Source of the DNA: an uncultured Oscillospiraceae bacterium
GTDB lineage: Bacteria > Bacillota > Clostridia > Oscillospirales > Oscillospiraceae
Assembly: GCA_934636865.1 (NCBI GenBank)
Contig: CAKUBI010000024.1
Span: 1-33,914 of the forward strand
Length of the DNA: 33,914 nt
Reading direction: 5' to 3'
Below the pieces are notes generated by a model. It saw only the letters and a list, made by a program, of their open reading frames with translations, was not told where the DNA came from and did not search any database. Below are positions 22,144 through 29,457 of the stretch, piece by piece; the first letter of the stretch is position 1; each line of letters opens with the position of its first letter. Made by a program: the position numbers and the translations under genes.

Positions 22144-23015
22144 TGCGCTGCGAGATCTGCCCCCGCCGCTGCGGCGCCGAGCGCACGGCGGAAACGGCGG
22201 GCGGCGTATGCCGCATGCCCGCTGGGCTCGTCGTCGCCCGCGCGATGCTGCACCTGTGGGAGGAGCCCGTTATCAGCGGCACAAACGGCGCGGGCTGCAT
22301 CTTTTTTTCCGGCTGCAATTTGGGCTGCGTGTTCTGCCAGAACGGGCGCATCAGCCACGAAAACTTCGGCAAGGTCATCACGCCCGCGCGCCTGCGCGAA
22401 ATTATGAAGGAGCTTATCTCGCAGGGTGCGCACTGCATCGACCTCGTCACGCCCACGCACTTTACGCCGTGGATCCTGGAAGCGCTGAGTGAGCCGCTCC
22501 CCGTCCCCGTCGTGTGGAACAGCGGCGGCTACGAGCGCGTGGAAACGCTCAGAACGCTCGAGGGCAGGGTGCAGATCTACCTTCCCGACTTCAAGTACGC
22601 CACGGAAAAGCCCGCGCGCACTCTCTCCGCCGCACCGGACTATTTTGAGGTGACCGCCGCCGCCATCGACGAGATGGTACGTCAGGTGGGACCCTATCAG
22701 ATCGGCGGGGACGGGCTGATGAAGTCCGGCGTCATTCTGCGCCACCTTGTCCTGCCGGGGCAGCTGGAGAACACCAAGCGCGTGATCGACTATGTCTCGG
22801 CGCACTTTCCGCCCAAGACCGTGCTCTTTTCGCTCATGAGCCAGTATACGCCGCAGCCCGGCTCCACTGGCCCGCTCGCGCGGCGATTAAATGAGCGCGA
22901 GTACCGCACGGCCGTGCAGTACATGCTCGACTGCGGCCTGACCGACGGCTTCTGCCAGGAGCTTTCCAGCGCCAAAGAGGAATACACGCCTGTTTTCGAC
23001 TTGCAGGGGGTATAA
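22143..23015 (+). CDS. Radical SAM protein, PflA/PflX-like
   Basis: A 290-residue enzyme. The radical SAM motif is CNLGCVFC (Cys58, Cys62, Cys65). It carries an N-terminal cysteine cluster (Cys3, Cys6, Cys10, Cys23) typical of the PflX-like/AmmeMemoRadiSam-like group of pyruvate formate-lyase-activase homologues. WNSGGYE and YLPDFKY are conserved in that group. Its target protein is unknown; no glycyl-radical enzyme gene is in the window. It starts on the tdk stop codon (TGATG). Confidence 0.88.
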   Translation: MRCEICPRRCGAERTAETAGGVCRMPAGLVVARAMLHLWEEPVISGTNGAGCIFFSGCNLGCVFCQNGRISHENFGKVITPARLREIMKELISQGAHCIDLVTPTHFTPWILEALSEPLPVPVVWNSGGYERVETLRTLEGRVQIYLPDFKYATEKPARTLSAAPDYFEVTAAAIDEMVRQVGPYQIGGDGLMKSGVILRHLVLPGQLENTKRVIDYVSAHFPPKTVLFSLMSQYTPQPGSTGPLARRLNEREYRTAVQYMLDCGLTDGFCQELSSAKEEYTPVFDLQGV

Positions 23016-23093
23016 GGCGCTGTCCCTGCTGCGAGCGCAAATTCTGATAGCATTCAGCAATATTCTTTTCAAATTATACAAGGAGGACTTGAT

Positions 23094-23564
23094 ATGGAGC
23101 GTGTCAGCAAGCGGAATTACTATCTGGACATCGCGCAGACGGTACTCGAGCGCGCCACGTGCCTGCGCCGCGTGTACGGCGCGATCATCGTCAAAAACGA
23201 CGAGATCATCTCCACGGGCTACAACGGCGCGCCGCGCGGACGCAGAAACTGCGTCGATCTCGGCTTTTGCACGCGCGAGCAGCTCAAGGTCCCGCGCGGC
23301 GAGCGCTACGAGCTCTGCCGCAGCGTCCACGCCGAGGCGAACGCCATCATCTCCGCCCAGCGGCGCGACATGGTCGGCGCGACGATCTACTTAGTTGGGC
23401 GCGACGCGCGCACCGGCGAGCTGCTGCACGACGCGACGAGCTGCCCCATGTGCCGCCGCATGATCATCAACGCGGGTCTCGACGAGGTTGTCATCCGCCG
23501 CACGGAGACCGATTTCGACATTGTCCCCGTGCAAAAGTGGATCGACGAGGACGATTCTTTGTAA
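23094..23564 (+). CDS. dCMP deaminase family protein (ComEB-like)
   Basis: A 156-residue zinc deaminase. Zinc and catalytic residues are HAE (79-81) and C-P-M-C (Cys117, Cys120). The insertion GYNGAPRGRRNC (about 42-53) is typical of dCMP deaminases, which turn dCMP into dUMP for thymidylate synthesis. That fits with tdk nearby. A clear AAGGAGG site lies nine bases before the ATG. The 78-bp gap after the radical SAM gene has no firm promoter, so it is probably the last gene of the same operon. Confidence 0.92.
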   Translation: MERVSKRNYYLDIAQTVLERATCLRRVYGAIIVKNDEIISTGYNGAPRGRRNCVDLGFCTREQLKVPRGERYELCRSVHAEANAIISAQRRDMVGATIYLVGRDARTGELLHDATSCPMCRRMIINAGLDEVVIRRTETDFDIVPVQKWIDEDDSL

Positions 23565-23565
23565 T

Positions 23566-23721
23566 TCAAAGGTGTGACTTTGTCACACCTTTGAGAAGGT
23601 TTGCAGCCTGCTGCGTCGCACTCGCTCCGCTCGCACGCTGGCAGGCTGAGAAGTATTTTTTCTGACGCACATGTCGTCAGAAAAAATGATTTCAATTTAT
23701 TTCGCGTCTGCGGACGCGAAA
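23566..23721. repeat. Cluster of four inverted repeats between dCMP deaminase and metG
   Basis: Perfect or near-perfect hairpins follow one another: a 13-bp stem at 23566-23594 (TCAAAGGTGTGAC arm), CAGCCTGC/GCAGGCTG at 23604-23648, a 13-bp stem at 23655-23687 (ATTTTTTCTGACG arm), and TTTCGCGTC/GACGCGAAA at 23700-23721. None is followed by a proper T-run in the plus direction, so only the first may stop the upstream operon. The rest look like intergenic repeat elements. Confidence 0.6.
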
Positions 23722-23747
23722 GTCTGCGACACTTTTTGCCGTCAGCC

Positions 23748-23777
23748 TTGCAAATGTTACCAAATAAGTGGTAAACT
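23748..23777 (+). promoter_or_regulatory. Promoter of metG with inverted repeat
   Basis: TTGCAA (23748-23753), an 18-bp spacer and TAAACT (23772-23777). A dyad TTACCA/TGGTAA (23757-23762, 23769-23774) lies between and partly over the -10 and may be an operator. Confidence 0.5.
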
Positions 23778-23831
23778 AAAAATAATTACGCTCCGCTTTC
23801 ATTCGGCGCGGGCAGAAAAGAGGATACACCA

Positions 23832-25796
23832 ATGGACAAGAAGAAATTCTACATCACCACCCCCATCTATTATCCCTCCGACAAGCTTCACATCGGCCAC
23901 ACCTACTGCACCGTGGCGACCGACGCGATGGCGCGCTACAAGCGCCTGACGGGCTACGACGTCATGTTCCTGACCGGAACGGACGAGCACGGCCAGAAGA
24001 TCGAGGACAAGGCCGCCGCCGCGGGCGTGACCCCGCAGCAGTTCGTGGACAACATCGTCTGCGGCGAAAAGGGCATTCTCGACCTGTGGAAGCTCATGAA
24101 TATCTCGAACGACCGCTTCATCCGCACGACGGACGATTACCACGTCGGGGCCATTCAGAAGATCTTCAAGAAGATGCACGACAACGGCGACATCTACAAG
24201 GGCACCTACAAGGGCAAGTACTGCAAGCCCTGCGAGAGCTTCTGGACCGAGAGCCAGCTCGTTGACGGCAAGTGCCCCGACTGCGGCCGCGATGTCGAGG
24301 ACGCCGAGGAGGAGGCCTACTTCTTCAAGCTGAGCAAGTACGCCGACCGCGTGCAGCACCTGCTCGAGGACACCGACTTCCTCCAGCCCGCCTCCCGCGT
24401 CAACGAGATGGTCAACAACTTCATCAAGCCCGGTCTTGAGGACCTGTGCGTTTCCCGCACGAGCTTCACCTGGGGCATCCCCGTGGACTTCGATCCCGGC
24501 CACGTCGTTTACGTCTGGGTCGATGCGCTCTTCAACTACTGCACGGCGCTCGGCTTCATGAACGAGAAGTACGACGATTACGACAGGTTCTGGCCCGCCG
24601 ACGTGCACTTTGTCGGCAAGGAGATCGTCCGCTTCCACTCGATCATCTGGCCCGCGATGCTCATGAGCATGGGCATGCCGCTTCCCAAGCACGTCTACGG
24701 CCACGGCTGGCTCGTGATGGACGGCGGCAAGATGAGTAAGTCCAAGGGCAACGTCGTCGATCCCTATGTTCTCGCCGAGCGCTTCGGCGTGGACGCGCTG
24801 CGCTTTTTCCTGCTGCGCACCTTCCCCTTCGGCTCGGACGGCAACTTCTCCAACGAGCTTTTGATCAACACCATCAACGTGGACCTTGCCAATGACCTCG
24901 GCAACCTCGTCTCCCGCACGACAGCGATGGTCGAAAAGTACTTCGGCGGCACGCTGCCGGAGGACCGCCAGGCCGACGCGCTCGACGATGAGCTCATTTC
25001 CCAGCTCTCGGCGCTGCGCGGCAAATACGAGGCCGAGATGGAGAAGTTCCAGTTCCAGAACGCGCTCGAGCTCATCTTCAAGTGCATCCAGCGCGCCAAC
25101 AAGTACATCGACGAGACCGCGCCCTGGGCGCTCGCTAAGGACGAGGCCAACAAGCCCCGCCTTGCCTCCGTCATGTATAACCTGCTTGAGAGCATCCGCA
25201 TCTGCACGGTGCTGCTCACCCCGTTCATCCCCGATTCCTGTGAAAAGATCTTCGCGCAGATCGGCGCGTGCGAGCACTGCCGCGATTGGGACAGCGCCGC
25301 CAAATGGGGCAGCCTGAATCCCACCGTCACCGTCCACAAGGGCGAGGCCATCTTCCCGCGCGTGGACGCTGAGAAGGCGCTCGCCGAGCTTGAGGCCATT
25401 CAGGAGGCGCAGAAGAAGGCCGCGCTCCCCGCGATCGAGCTCGAGCCGATGGTGGAAGAGAAGGTCGACTTCGACACCTTCTGCAAGTCCGACTTCCGCG
25501 CCGTGAAGGTCAAGGCCTGCGAGGCGGTCAAAAAGAGCGACAAGCTGCTGCGCTTCACGCTCGACGACGGCACCGGCACCGACCGCCAGATCCTCTCCGG
25601 CATCCACAAGTGGTATCAGCCCGAAGAGCTCGTCGGCAAGACGCTCGTCGCCATCGTCAACCTGCCCCCGCGCAAGATGATGGGTCTCGAGAGCTGCGGC
25701 ATGCTGCTCTCCGCCGTCCACACCGAAAAGGGCGAGGAACAGCTCAACCTCATCATGGTGGATGATAAGATCCCCGCGGGTGCAAAGCTTTGTTAA
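23832..25796 (+). CDS. metG: Methionyl-tRNA synthetase
   Basis: A 654-residue class I aminoacyl-tRNA synthetase that loads methionine on tRNA. HIGH is at 20-23 and KMSKS at 300-304. The zinc knuckle is CKPCESFWTE...GKCPDCGRD (about 132-156), with four cysteines. The C-terminal ~105 residues (from about 545, FDTFCKSDFRAVKVKACEAV) form the OB-fold tRNA-binding domain, ending in LPPRKMMGLESCGMLLSA. Length is standard for Firmicutes. The ATG has a weak GAGGA site 10 bases upstream. No T-box leader was seen. Confidence 0.97.
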   Translation: MDKKKFYITTPIYYPSDKLHIGHTYCTVATDAMARYKRLTGYDVMFLTGTDEHGQKIEDKAAAAGVTPQQFVDNIVCGEKGILDLWKLMNISNDRFIRTTDDYHVGAIQKIFKKMHDNGDIYKGTYKGKYCKPCESFWTESQLVDGKCPDCGRDVEDAEEEAYFFKLSKYADRVQHLLEDTDFLQPASRVNEMVNNFIKPGLEDLCVSRTSFTWGIPVDFDPGHVVYVWVDALFNYCTALGFMNEKYDDYDRFWPADVHFVGKEIVRFHSIIWPAMLMSMGMPLPKHVYGHGWLVMDGGKMSKSKGNVVDPYVLAERFGVDALRFFLLRTFPFGSDGNFSNELLINTINVDLANDLGNLVSRTTAMVEKYFGGTLPEDRQADALDDELISQLSALRGKYEAEMEKFQFQNALELIFKCIQRANKYIDETAPWALAKDEANKPRLASVMYNLLESIRICTVLLTPFIPDSCEKIFAQIGACEHCRDWDSAAKWGSLNPTVTVHKGEAIFPRVDAEKALAELEAIQEAQKKAALPAIELEPMVEEKVDFDTFCKSDFRAVKVKACEAVKKSDKLLRFTLDDGTGTDRQILSGIHKWYQPEELVGKTLVAIVNLPPRKMMGLESCGMLLSAVHTEKGEEQLNLIMVDDKIPAGAKLC

Positions 25797-26297
25797 AGTA
25801 GAAGGGGCAGGCCCCTTTTAGGCTCCCCGCCTGCGGTGGGGGTGCGAATCAAAGGGGGGGATTCTCTTTCCGAAGAGAATCCCCCCCTTTGGAACCCCCC
25901 AGAGAAAGGCGAGGGGTGTCCCCCTCGCCCACCGGCATTGCCGGTCTGAGGCTTGAAGAGCTGCACGCGCTGCGCAATGGGGTGCCTGCCGGGTTTCCTG
26001 CGACACGATTTGAGTTGCTTCTATCTTCGCTGTCGCTTTGCCTGCGCATCGTTACCCTTATGCAATCTCCACCTACTTCGGATTTGTGCAGACTTGCTTT
26101 TGCCTGCCGGGGCGGCATTGCTGCGCTCGCCGCGTTATTGGCACTTTCGGTAGACGGAAATCAGTCTGCACCGAAGCAAGATACGCACCGCCCGTTTTCT
26201 TTCTCGGGAAAGAAAATGGGGGGTGTGGTCTTGCCGCCCGCAGGCGGCATATCCCCGCGCCCTTGGGGCGCGAAAAAGATGCCCTCTTTGGGCCAGC
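25797..26297. repeat. Hairpin-rich intergenic region after metG
   Basis: About 500 bp with no convincing gene; an open frame through it lacks coding character. It holds at least seven stem-loops: AAGGGGC/GCCCCTT followed by TTTT (25802-25819, probable metG terminator); a perfect 18-bp stem at 25851-25890; GGCGAGGGG/CCCCTCGCC at 25908-25929; ACCGGC/GCCGGT at 25931-25945; a 13-bp stem at 26191-26220; TGCCGCC/GGCGGCA at 26232-26249; and CGCGCCC/GGGCGCG at 26256-26272. TGCCTGCCGGG occurs twice. The pattern suggests inserted or spreading repeat elements. Confidence 0.55.
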
Positions 26298-26311
26298 AAA
26301 GGAGAAAAGCC

Positions 26312-26506
26312 ATGTACGAATACTTTCATGTAAAAGTTTCCGCAAACCTTGGTCTTGCGACGGTCACGCTTGACCCGCAGTACCGCACGATCATCGACCG
26401 CGCGGCGGAGGAGGGCTGGCGCTATGTCGGCTTTCTGCCCGTGCAGCAGACGACGAACGGCGCGATCCTTGAATACGACCTCATTTTTGAGCAGGAGAAG
26501 AAATGA
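26312..26506 (+). CDS. DUF4177-like small protein
   Basis: A 64-residue protein starting MYEYFHVKVS and ending YDLIFEQEKK. The pattern YEY-x-V, then a helix with RAAEEGWRYVGFLPVQQ, then LEYDLIFE fits the DUF4177 family of short proteins of unknown function. The ATG at 26312 has an AAAGGAG site seven bases upstream. Its stop overlaps the start of tatD by four bases (ATGA), so the two are coupled. Confidence 0.78.
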   Translation: MYEYFHVKVSANLGLATVTLDPQYRTIIDRAAEEGWRYVGFLPVQQTTNGAILEYDLIFEQEKK

Positions 26507-27273
26507 ATCTGATCTTTGACACCCACGCCCACTACGACGACGAGGCCTTTGACCCCGACCGCGAGGAGCTGCTCGCAGCCATGCCGGAAAGCGGCGTGGG
26601 GCTGATCGTGGACCCCGGCTGCGACCTCGAGACCTCCCGCCGCGCATTGGAGATCGCCGAAAAATTTCCCCGCGTCTACGCCGCCGTCGGCTGGCACCCG
26701 GAAAACTGCGCGCCCTACACGCGCAAGAGCCTTGACACGCTGCGCGCGTGGGCAAAGCACCCCAAGGTCGTCGCCATCGGCGAGATCGGGCTCGACTACT
26801 ACTGGGAGCAGAACCCGCCGCGGGATTTCCAGCAGGCGGTCTTTCGCGACCAGCTCGCGCTCGCGCAGGAGCTGGACCTCCCCGTCATCGTGCACGACCG
26901 CGACGCGCACGCCGACAGCCTTGCCATCGTGCAGGAATTCCCCCATGTGCGCGGCGTGTTCCACTGCTATTCCGGCAGCGTCGAAACGGCACAGGAGCTT
27001 TTAAAGCGCGGCTGGTACCTCGGCTTCGACGGGCCGCTGACCTATAAAAATGCGAAAAAGACCGTCGAGGTCGCAAAGCTCGTCCCGCTCGACCGCGTCC
27101 TGCTCGAGACCGACAGCCCCTACATGGCCCCGGTCCCCGTGCGCGGCACGCGCAACGATTCGCGCAATGTGCTCCACATCGCGGCGAAATTTGCCGAGGT
27201 GCGCGGCATGGAGACGGACGAGGTCATCGCGCTGACGAACGAAAACGGCCGCCGCCTTTTCGGCATCCGGTAA
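26503..27273 (+). CDS. tatD: TatD-family metal-dependent DNase
   Basis: A 256-residue TIM-barrel hydrolase with all TatD metal ligands: THAHYDD (7-13), GEIGLDYY (about 91-98), VIVHDRDA, the FHCYSG histidine and ETDSPYMAP (about 204-212). The family acts as a 3'-5' exonuclease or deoxyribonuclease in DNA repair and quality control. Length is typical. Its start overlaps the DUF4177-like gene. No strong terminator follows; weak hairpins lie at 27276-27302. Confidence 0.93.
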   Translation: MNLIFDTHAHYDDEAFDPDREELLAAMPESGVGLIVDPGCDLETSRRALEIAEKFPRVYAAVGWHPENCAPYTRKSLDTLRAWAKHPKVVAIGEIGLDYYWEQNPPRDFQQAVFRDQLALAQELDLPVIVHDRDAHADSLAIVQEFPHVRGVFHCYSGSVETAQELLKRGWYLGFDGPLTYKNAKKTVEVAKLVPLDRVLLETDSPYMAPVPVRGTRNDSRNVLHIAAKFAEVRGMETDEVIALTNENGRRLFGIR

Positions 27274-27373
27274 GCGAAAACGAATTTCGTGGTAAAATTA
27301 CCCGATTTTTCGTGAATGCTTATTCTCACCTTTGGCAAGGGTGACAGTCTTGACGAAATCGAAGCATTTGCGG
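27274..27373. other. Intergenic DNA between tatD and the met promoter
   Basis: No gene seen. AT-rich with short dyads (ACGAA/TTCGT at 27280-27290, GGTAA/TTACC at 27291-27302, TCACC/GGTGA at 27326-27344) that might end tatD transcription weakly or bind a regulator of the met promoter. Confidence 0.35.
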
Positions 27374-27402
27374 TTGACGGGCGCGGACCATGGTGATATT
27401 AT
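27374..27402 (+). promoter_or_regulatory. Promoter of the met leader-metNIQ operon
   Basis: TTGACG (27374-27379), a 17-bp spacer and TATTAT (27397-27402): five of six matches in each hexamer. Transcription would start near 27409, about 32 nt before the leader ATG. Confidence 0.8.
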
Positions 27403-27440
27403 ACCCACAACCCAAGTATGTTGGAAAGGACACTGACGAG

Positions 27441-27563
27441 ATGTTCACGTTCTCTTCTCGAATGTTGATGTGCATGTACATGGACATGGCTATGCCGATG
27501 CCCACGGTTTCTCATGCTCATCTGCCTGCCCGACACGCACAGGAACGCCGGTACAGCCGTTAA
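27441..27563 (+). CDS. Methionine-rich leader peptide (candidate attenuator)
   Basis: A 40-codon open frame (ATG 27441, TAA 27561-27563) lies between the met promoter and a terminator. After MFTFSSR, methionine occupies every second position from residue 8 to 20 (MLMCMYMDMAMPM): seven ATG in thirteen codons. Methionine is normally about 2-3% of residues. The rest (PTVSHAHLPARH and on) has none. An AAAGGA ribosome site lies ten bases before the ATG. The peptide has no domain and no signal. As in his, trp, leu and thr leaders, ribosomes short of charged Met-tRNA would stall in the run and change RNA folding ahead of the terminator at 27612. The downstream genes import methionine, so the codon choice fits. 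What cannot be seen directly is translation itself. Confidence 0.8.
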   Translation: MFTFSSRMLMCMYMDMAMPMPTVSHAHLPARHAQERRYSR

Positions 27564-27611
27564 ACGCGGCGCGCCGAGGGAGTTTTGACCACTCCGAAAA
27601 CGTTTGACCTG

Positions 27612-27644
27612 AAGCGGGGAGCTTTTGAGCTCCCCGCTTTTTTT
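27612..27644 (+). terminator. Leader terminator (attenuator) before metN
   Basis: A perfect 11-bp stem AAGCGGGGAGC (27612-27622) / GCTCCCCGCTT (27629-27639) with loop TTTTGA, running into seven T (27638-27644). It is 48 bp after the leader stop and 38 bp before the metN start, so it must be bypassed for the operon to be read. An upstream GGGAG (27578-27582) can pair with CTCCC in its 3' arm (27630-27634), a candidate competing fold. Confidence 0.92.
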
Positions 27645-27682
27645 ATTCGCAGCGCGCCGGCGCTGCAAAAGGAGGAATTCAC

Positions 27683-28729
27683 TTGATCGAACTGAGGAAC
27701 ATCTCCAAGGATTTCGGCTCGGGCGAAAAGACGGTGCACGCCGTGCGCGACGTGTCTCTTTCGATCGGAACGGGCGAGATCTTTGGCATCATCGGCTTCT
27801 CCGGGGCCGGTAAATCCACGCTCGTGCGATGTATCAATCTTCTGGAGCGGCCCACCGCCGGCACCGTCACGGTGAACGGGCAGGAGCTGATGTCGCTGCC
27901 GCCCAAAGAGCTGCGCCAGGCGCGCAAAAAGATCGGCATGATCTTCCAGCACTTCAACCTCATGCCGTCGCGCACCGTGGCCGGAAACGTTGCCTACCCG
28001 CTCAAGGGCAGCGGCCTGAGCAAGGAGGAAATTCAGAAGAAGGTCACAACGCTTCTGGAGCTTGTCGGCATCGCCGACAAGGCCGACGCCTATCCCAGCC
28101 AGCTCTCCGGCGGGCAGAAGCAGCGCGTGGCCATCGCCCGCGCCCTTGCCAACGACCCGCAGGTACTGCTGTGCGACGAGGCGACCTCCGCGCTCGACCC
28201 GCAGACGACCAAGTCCATCCTGCATCTTTTAAAGCAGCTCAACGAAGCGCTCGGCATCACGATCGTGCTCATCACGCACGAGATGGCCGTCGTGAAGGAG
28301 ATTTGCGGCCGCGTGGCCGTCATGGAATACGGCCGCGTCGTCGAGCAGGGCGAGGTGTTCACGGTCTTTGCAGAGCCGAAGCAGGACATCACGAAGAGCT
28401 TTATCCACACGACCTCGAATTTGCAGAAGGTCGAGGAGCTCATCGCCGAGGATTCCCCCGTAACGCGCCTTCAGCCCGGCGAGCTGATCGTCCGCCTGTC
28501 CTACATCCAGCGCAACGTGAACGAGCCGATCATCTCCGCCGTGTCGCAGCTGTTCAACGTCTCGCTCAACATCATCTTCGCCGATATCACCATCGTGCAG
28601 GATTCCCCCATCGGCGGAACGGTCGCCATCATCAGCGGCGAGAGAAAGCAGATCACTAAGGCGATCGAATATCTCATCGATAAAAATGTCGGAGTGGAGG
28701 TCATCAAAGATGCAAGAGCTGATCACTAA
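27683..28729 (+). CDS. metN: Methionine ABC importer ATPase MetN
   Basis: A 348-residue ATPase of the MetNIQ importer. Walker A GFSGAGKST (38-46), signature LSGGQ (141-145), Walker B VLLCDE (161-166) and the H-loop ITHEM. The C-terminal ~85 residues (from about 260, GELIVRLSYIQRNVNEPIIS) form the NIL/ACT-like domain, where methionine binds and inhibits transport in E. coli. Its presence gives a second, protein-level feedback besides the RNA leader. The start is TTG at 27683 with an AAAAGGAGGA site; no ATG fits. The last 20 bp overlap metI. Confidence 0.96.
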   Translation: MIELRNISKDFGSGEKTVHAVRDVSLSIGTGEIFGIIGFSGAGKSTLVRCINLLERPTAGTVTVNGQELMSLPPKELRQARKKIGMIFQHFNLMPSRTVAGNVAYPLKGSGLSKEEIQKKVTTLLELVGIADKADAYPSQLSGGQKQRVAIARALANDPQVLLCDEATSALDPQTTKSILHLLKQLNEALGITIVLITHEMAVVKEICGRVAVMEYGRVVEQGEVFTVFAEPKQDITKSFIHTTSNLQKVEELIAEDSPVTRLQPGELIVRLSYIQRNVNEPIISAVSQLFNVSLNIIFADITIVQDSPIGGTVAIISGERKQITKAIEYLIDKNVGVEVIKDARADH

Positions 28730-29390
28730 TCTTGCCCCGAACCTTGCGAGCAAGCTGCCCGATTTCTACAAGGCCCTCGGCGATACGCTGCTGATGGTGC
28801 TCTGGTCCGGCGCGATCTCGTTTGTGCTCGGCCTTGCGCTGGGCGTGCTACTCATCGTGACGAAGCCCGGCGGAATTTTGGAAAATAAAGTCCTCTACCA
28901 GATCGTCGATAAGCTCGTGAGCCTGTTCCGCTCCATCCCCTTCATCATCCTGCTGACGTGGGTCATGCCCATCACGCGCGCGCTGGTCGGCACGGTGCTC
29001 TATGTGCGCGGCGCGATTGTGCCGCTGGTGTTCGGCTCGGTGCCGTATTTCACCCGCCAGGTGCAAAGCGCCCTTGCCGAGCTCGACCCCGGCCTCATCG
29101 AGGCGGCGGAGTCGATGGGCTCGAGCCCCGCGGAGATCATCTTCCGCGTGTACCTCAAAGAGAGCGTCGCCGCCATCGCGCGCGGCACGACCATCACGAT
29201 CATCAGCCTGCTGAACCTCACGGCCATGGCCGGCGTTGCGGGCGCGGGCGGTCTCGGCGACTTCGCCATCCGCTACGGCCACGACCGCAACATGGCGGAC
29301 ATCACGAACGTCACCGTTTTCGTGCTGGTGCTGCTCGTGTGCATCATCGAATTCGCCGGCGGACGCGTCGTCAAAAAGAACACGCATTGA
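28710..29390 (+). CDS. metI: Methionine ABC importer permease MetI
   Basis: A 226-residue inner-membrane protein with five helices. The EAA loop that docks the ATPase is EAAESMGSSPAEIIFRVYL (about 131-149). GTTITIISLLNLTAMAGVAG and the AIRYGHDRN segment match MetI. The ATG at 28710 has a GGAGG site about ten bases upstream, inside metN; an ATG at 28686 is less likely. Overlap with metN shows translational coupling. Confidence 0.95.
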   Translation: MQELITNLAPNLASKLPDFYKALGDTLLMVLWSGAISFVLGLALGVLLIVTKPGGILENKVLYQIVDKLVSLFRSIPFIILLTWVMPITRALVGTVLYVRGAIVPLVFGSVPYFTRQVQSALAELDPGLIEAAESMGSSPAEIIFRVYLKESVAAIARGTTITIISLLNLTAMAGVAGAGGLGDFAIRYGHDRNMADITNVTVFVLVLLVCIIEFAGGRVVKKNTH

Positions 29391-29457
29391 CGTGACCCCA
29401 TAAAGTTCCTACCCACCCCAAACTGGCTGAAAAATTATTTTAACGGAGGAAATTCCC

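Noticed and set aside
23566..23594. Hairpin after dCMP deaminase as a normal intrinsic terminator
   Set aside because: The stem is perfect but no T-run follows on the plus strand; kept only as part of the hairpin cluster.
23799..25721. 640-codon minus-strand frame opposite metG
   Set aside because: Antisense shadow of metG caused by codon bias; no domain.
25889..26506. 205-codon frame joining intergenic DNA to the DUF4177-like gene
   Set aside because: Only the last 64 codons have family similarity and a ribosome site; the upstream part is a run of hairpins.
27399..27668. Minus-strand 89-codon frame with a His-rich run (HVHVHAHQH) that looks like a metal-binding protein
   Set aside because: It is the reverse complement of the ATG run in the Met leader (ATG reads CAT, histidine). 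It lacks a ribosome site and crosses the terminator and promoter of the met operon.
27409..27680. SAM riboswitch or Met T-box upstream of metN
   Set aside because: No SAM-I core, no T-box AGGGTGG-type sequence and no specifier-loop layout seen by eye. The leader frame and simple terminator explain the region better; a covariance-model search would settle it.
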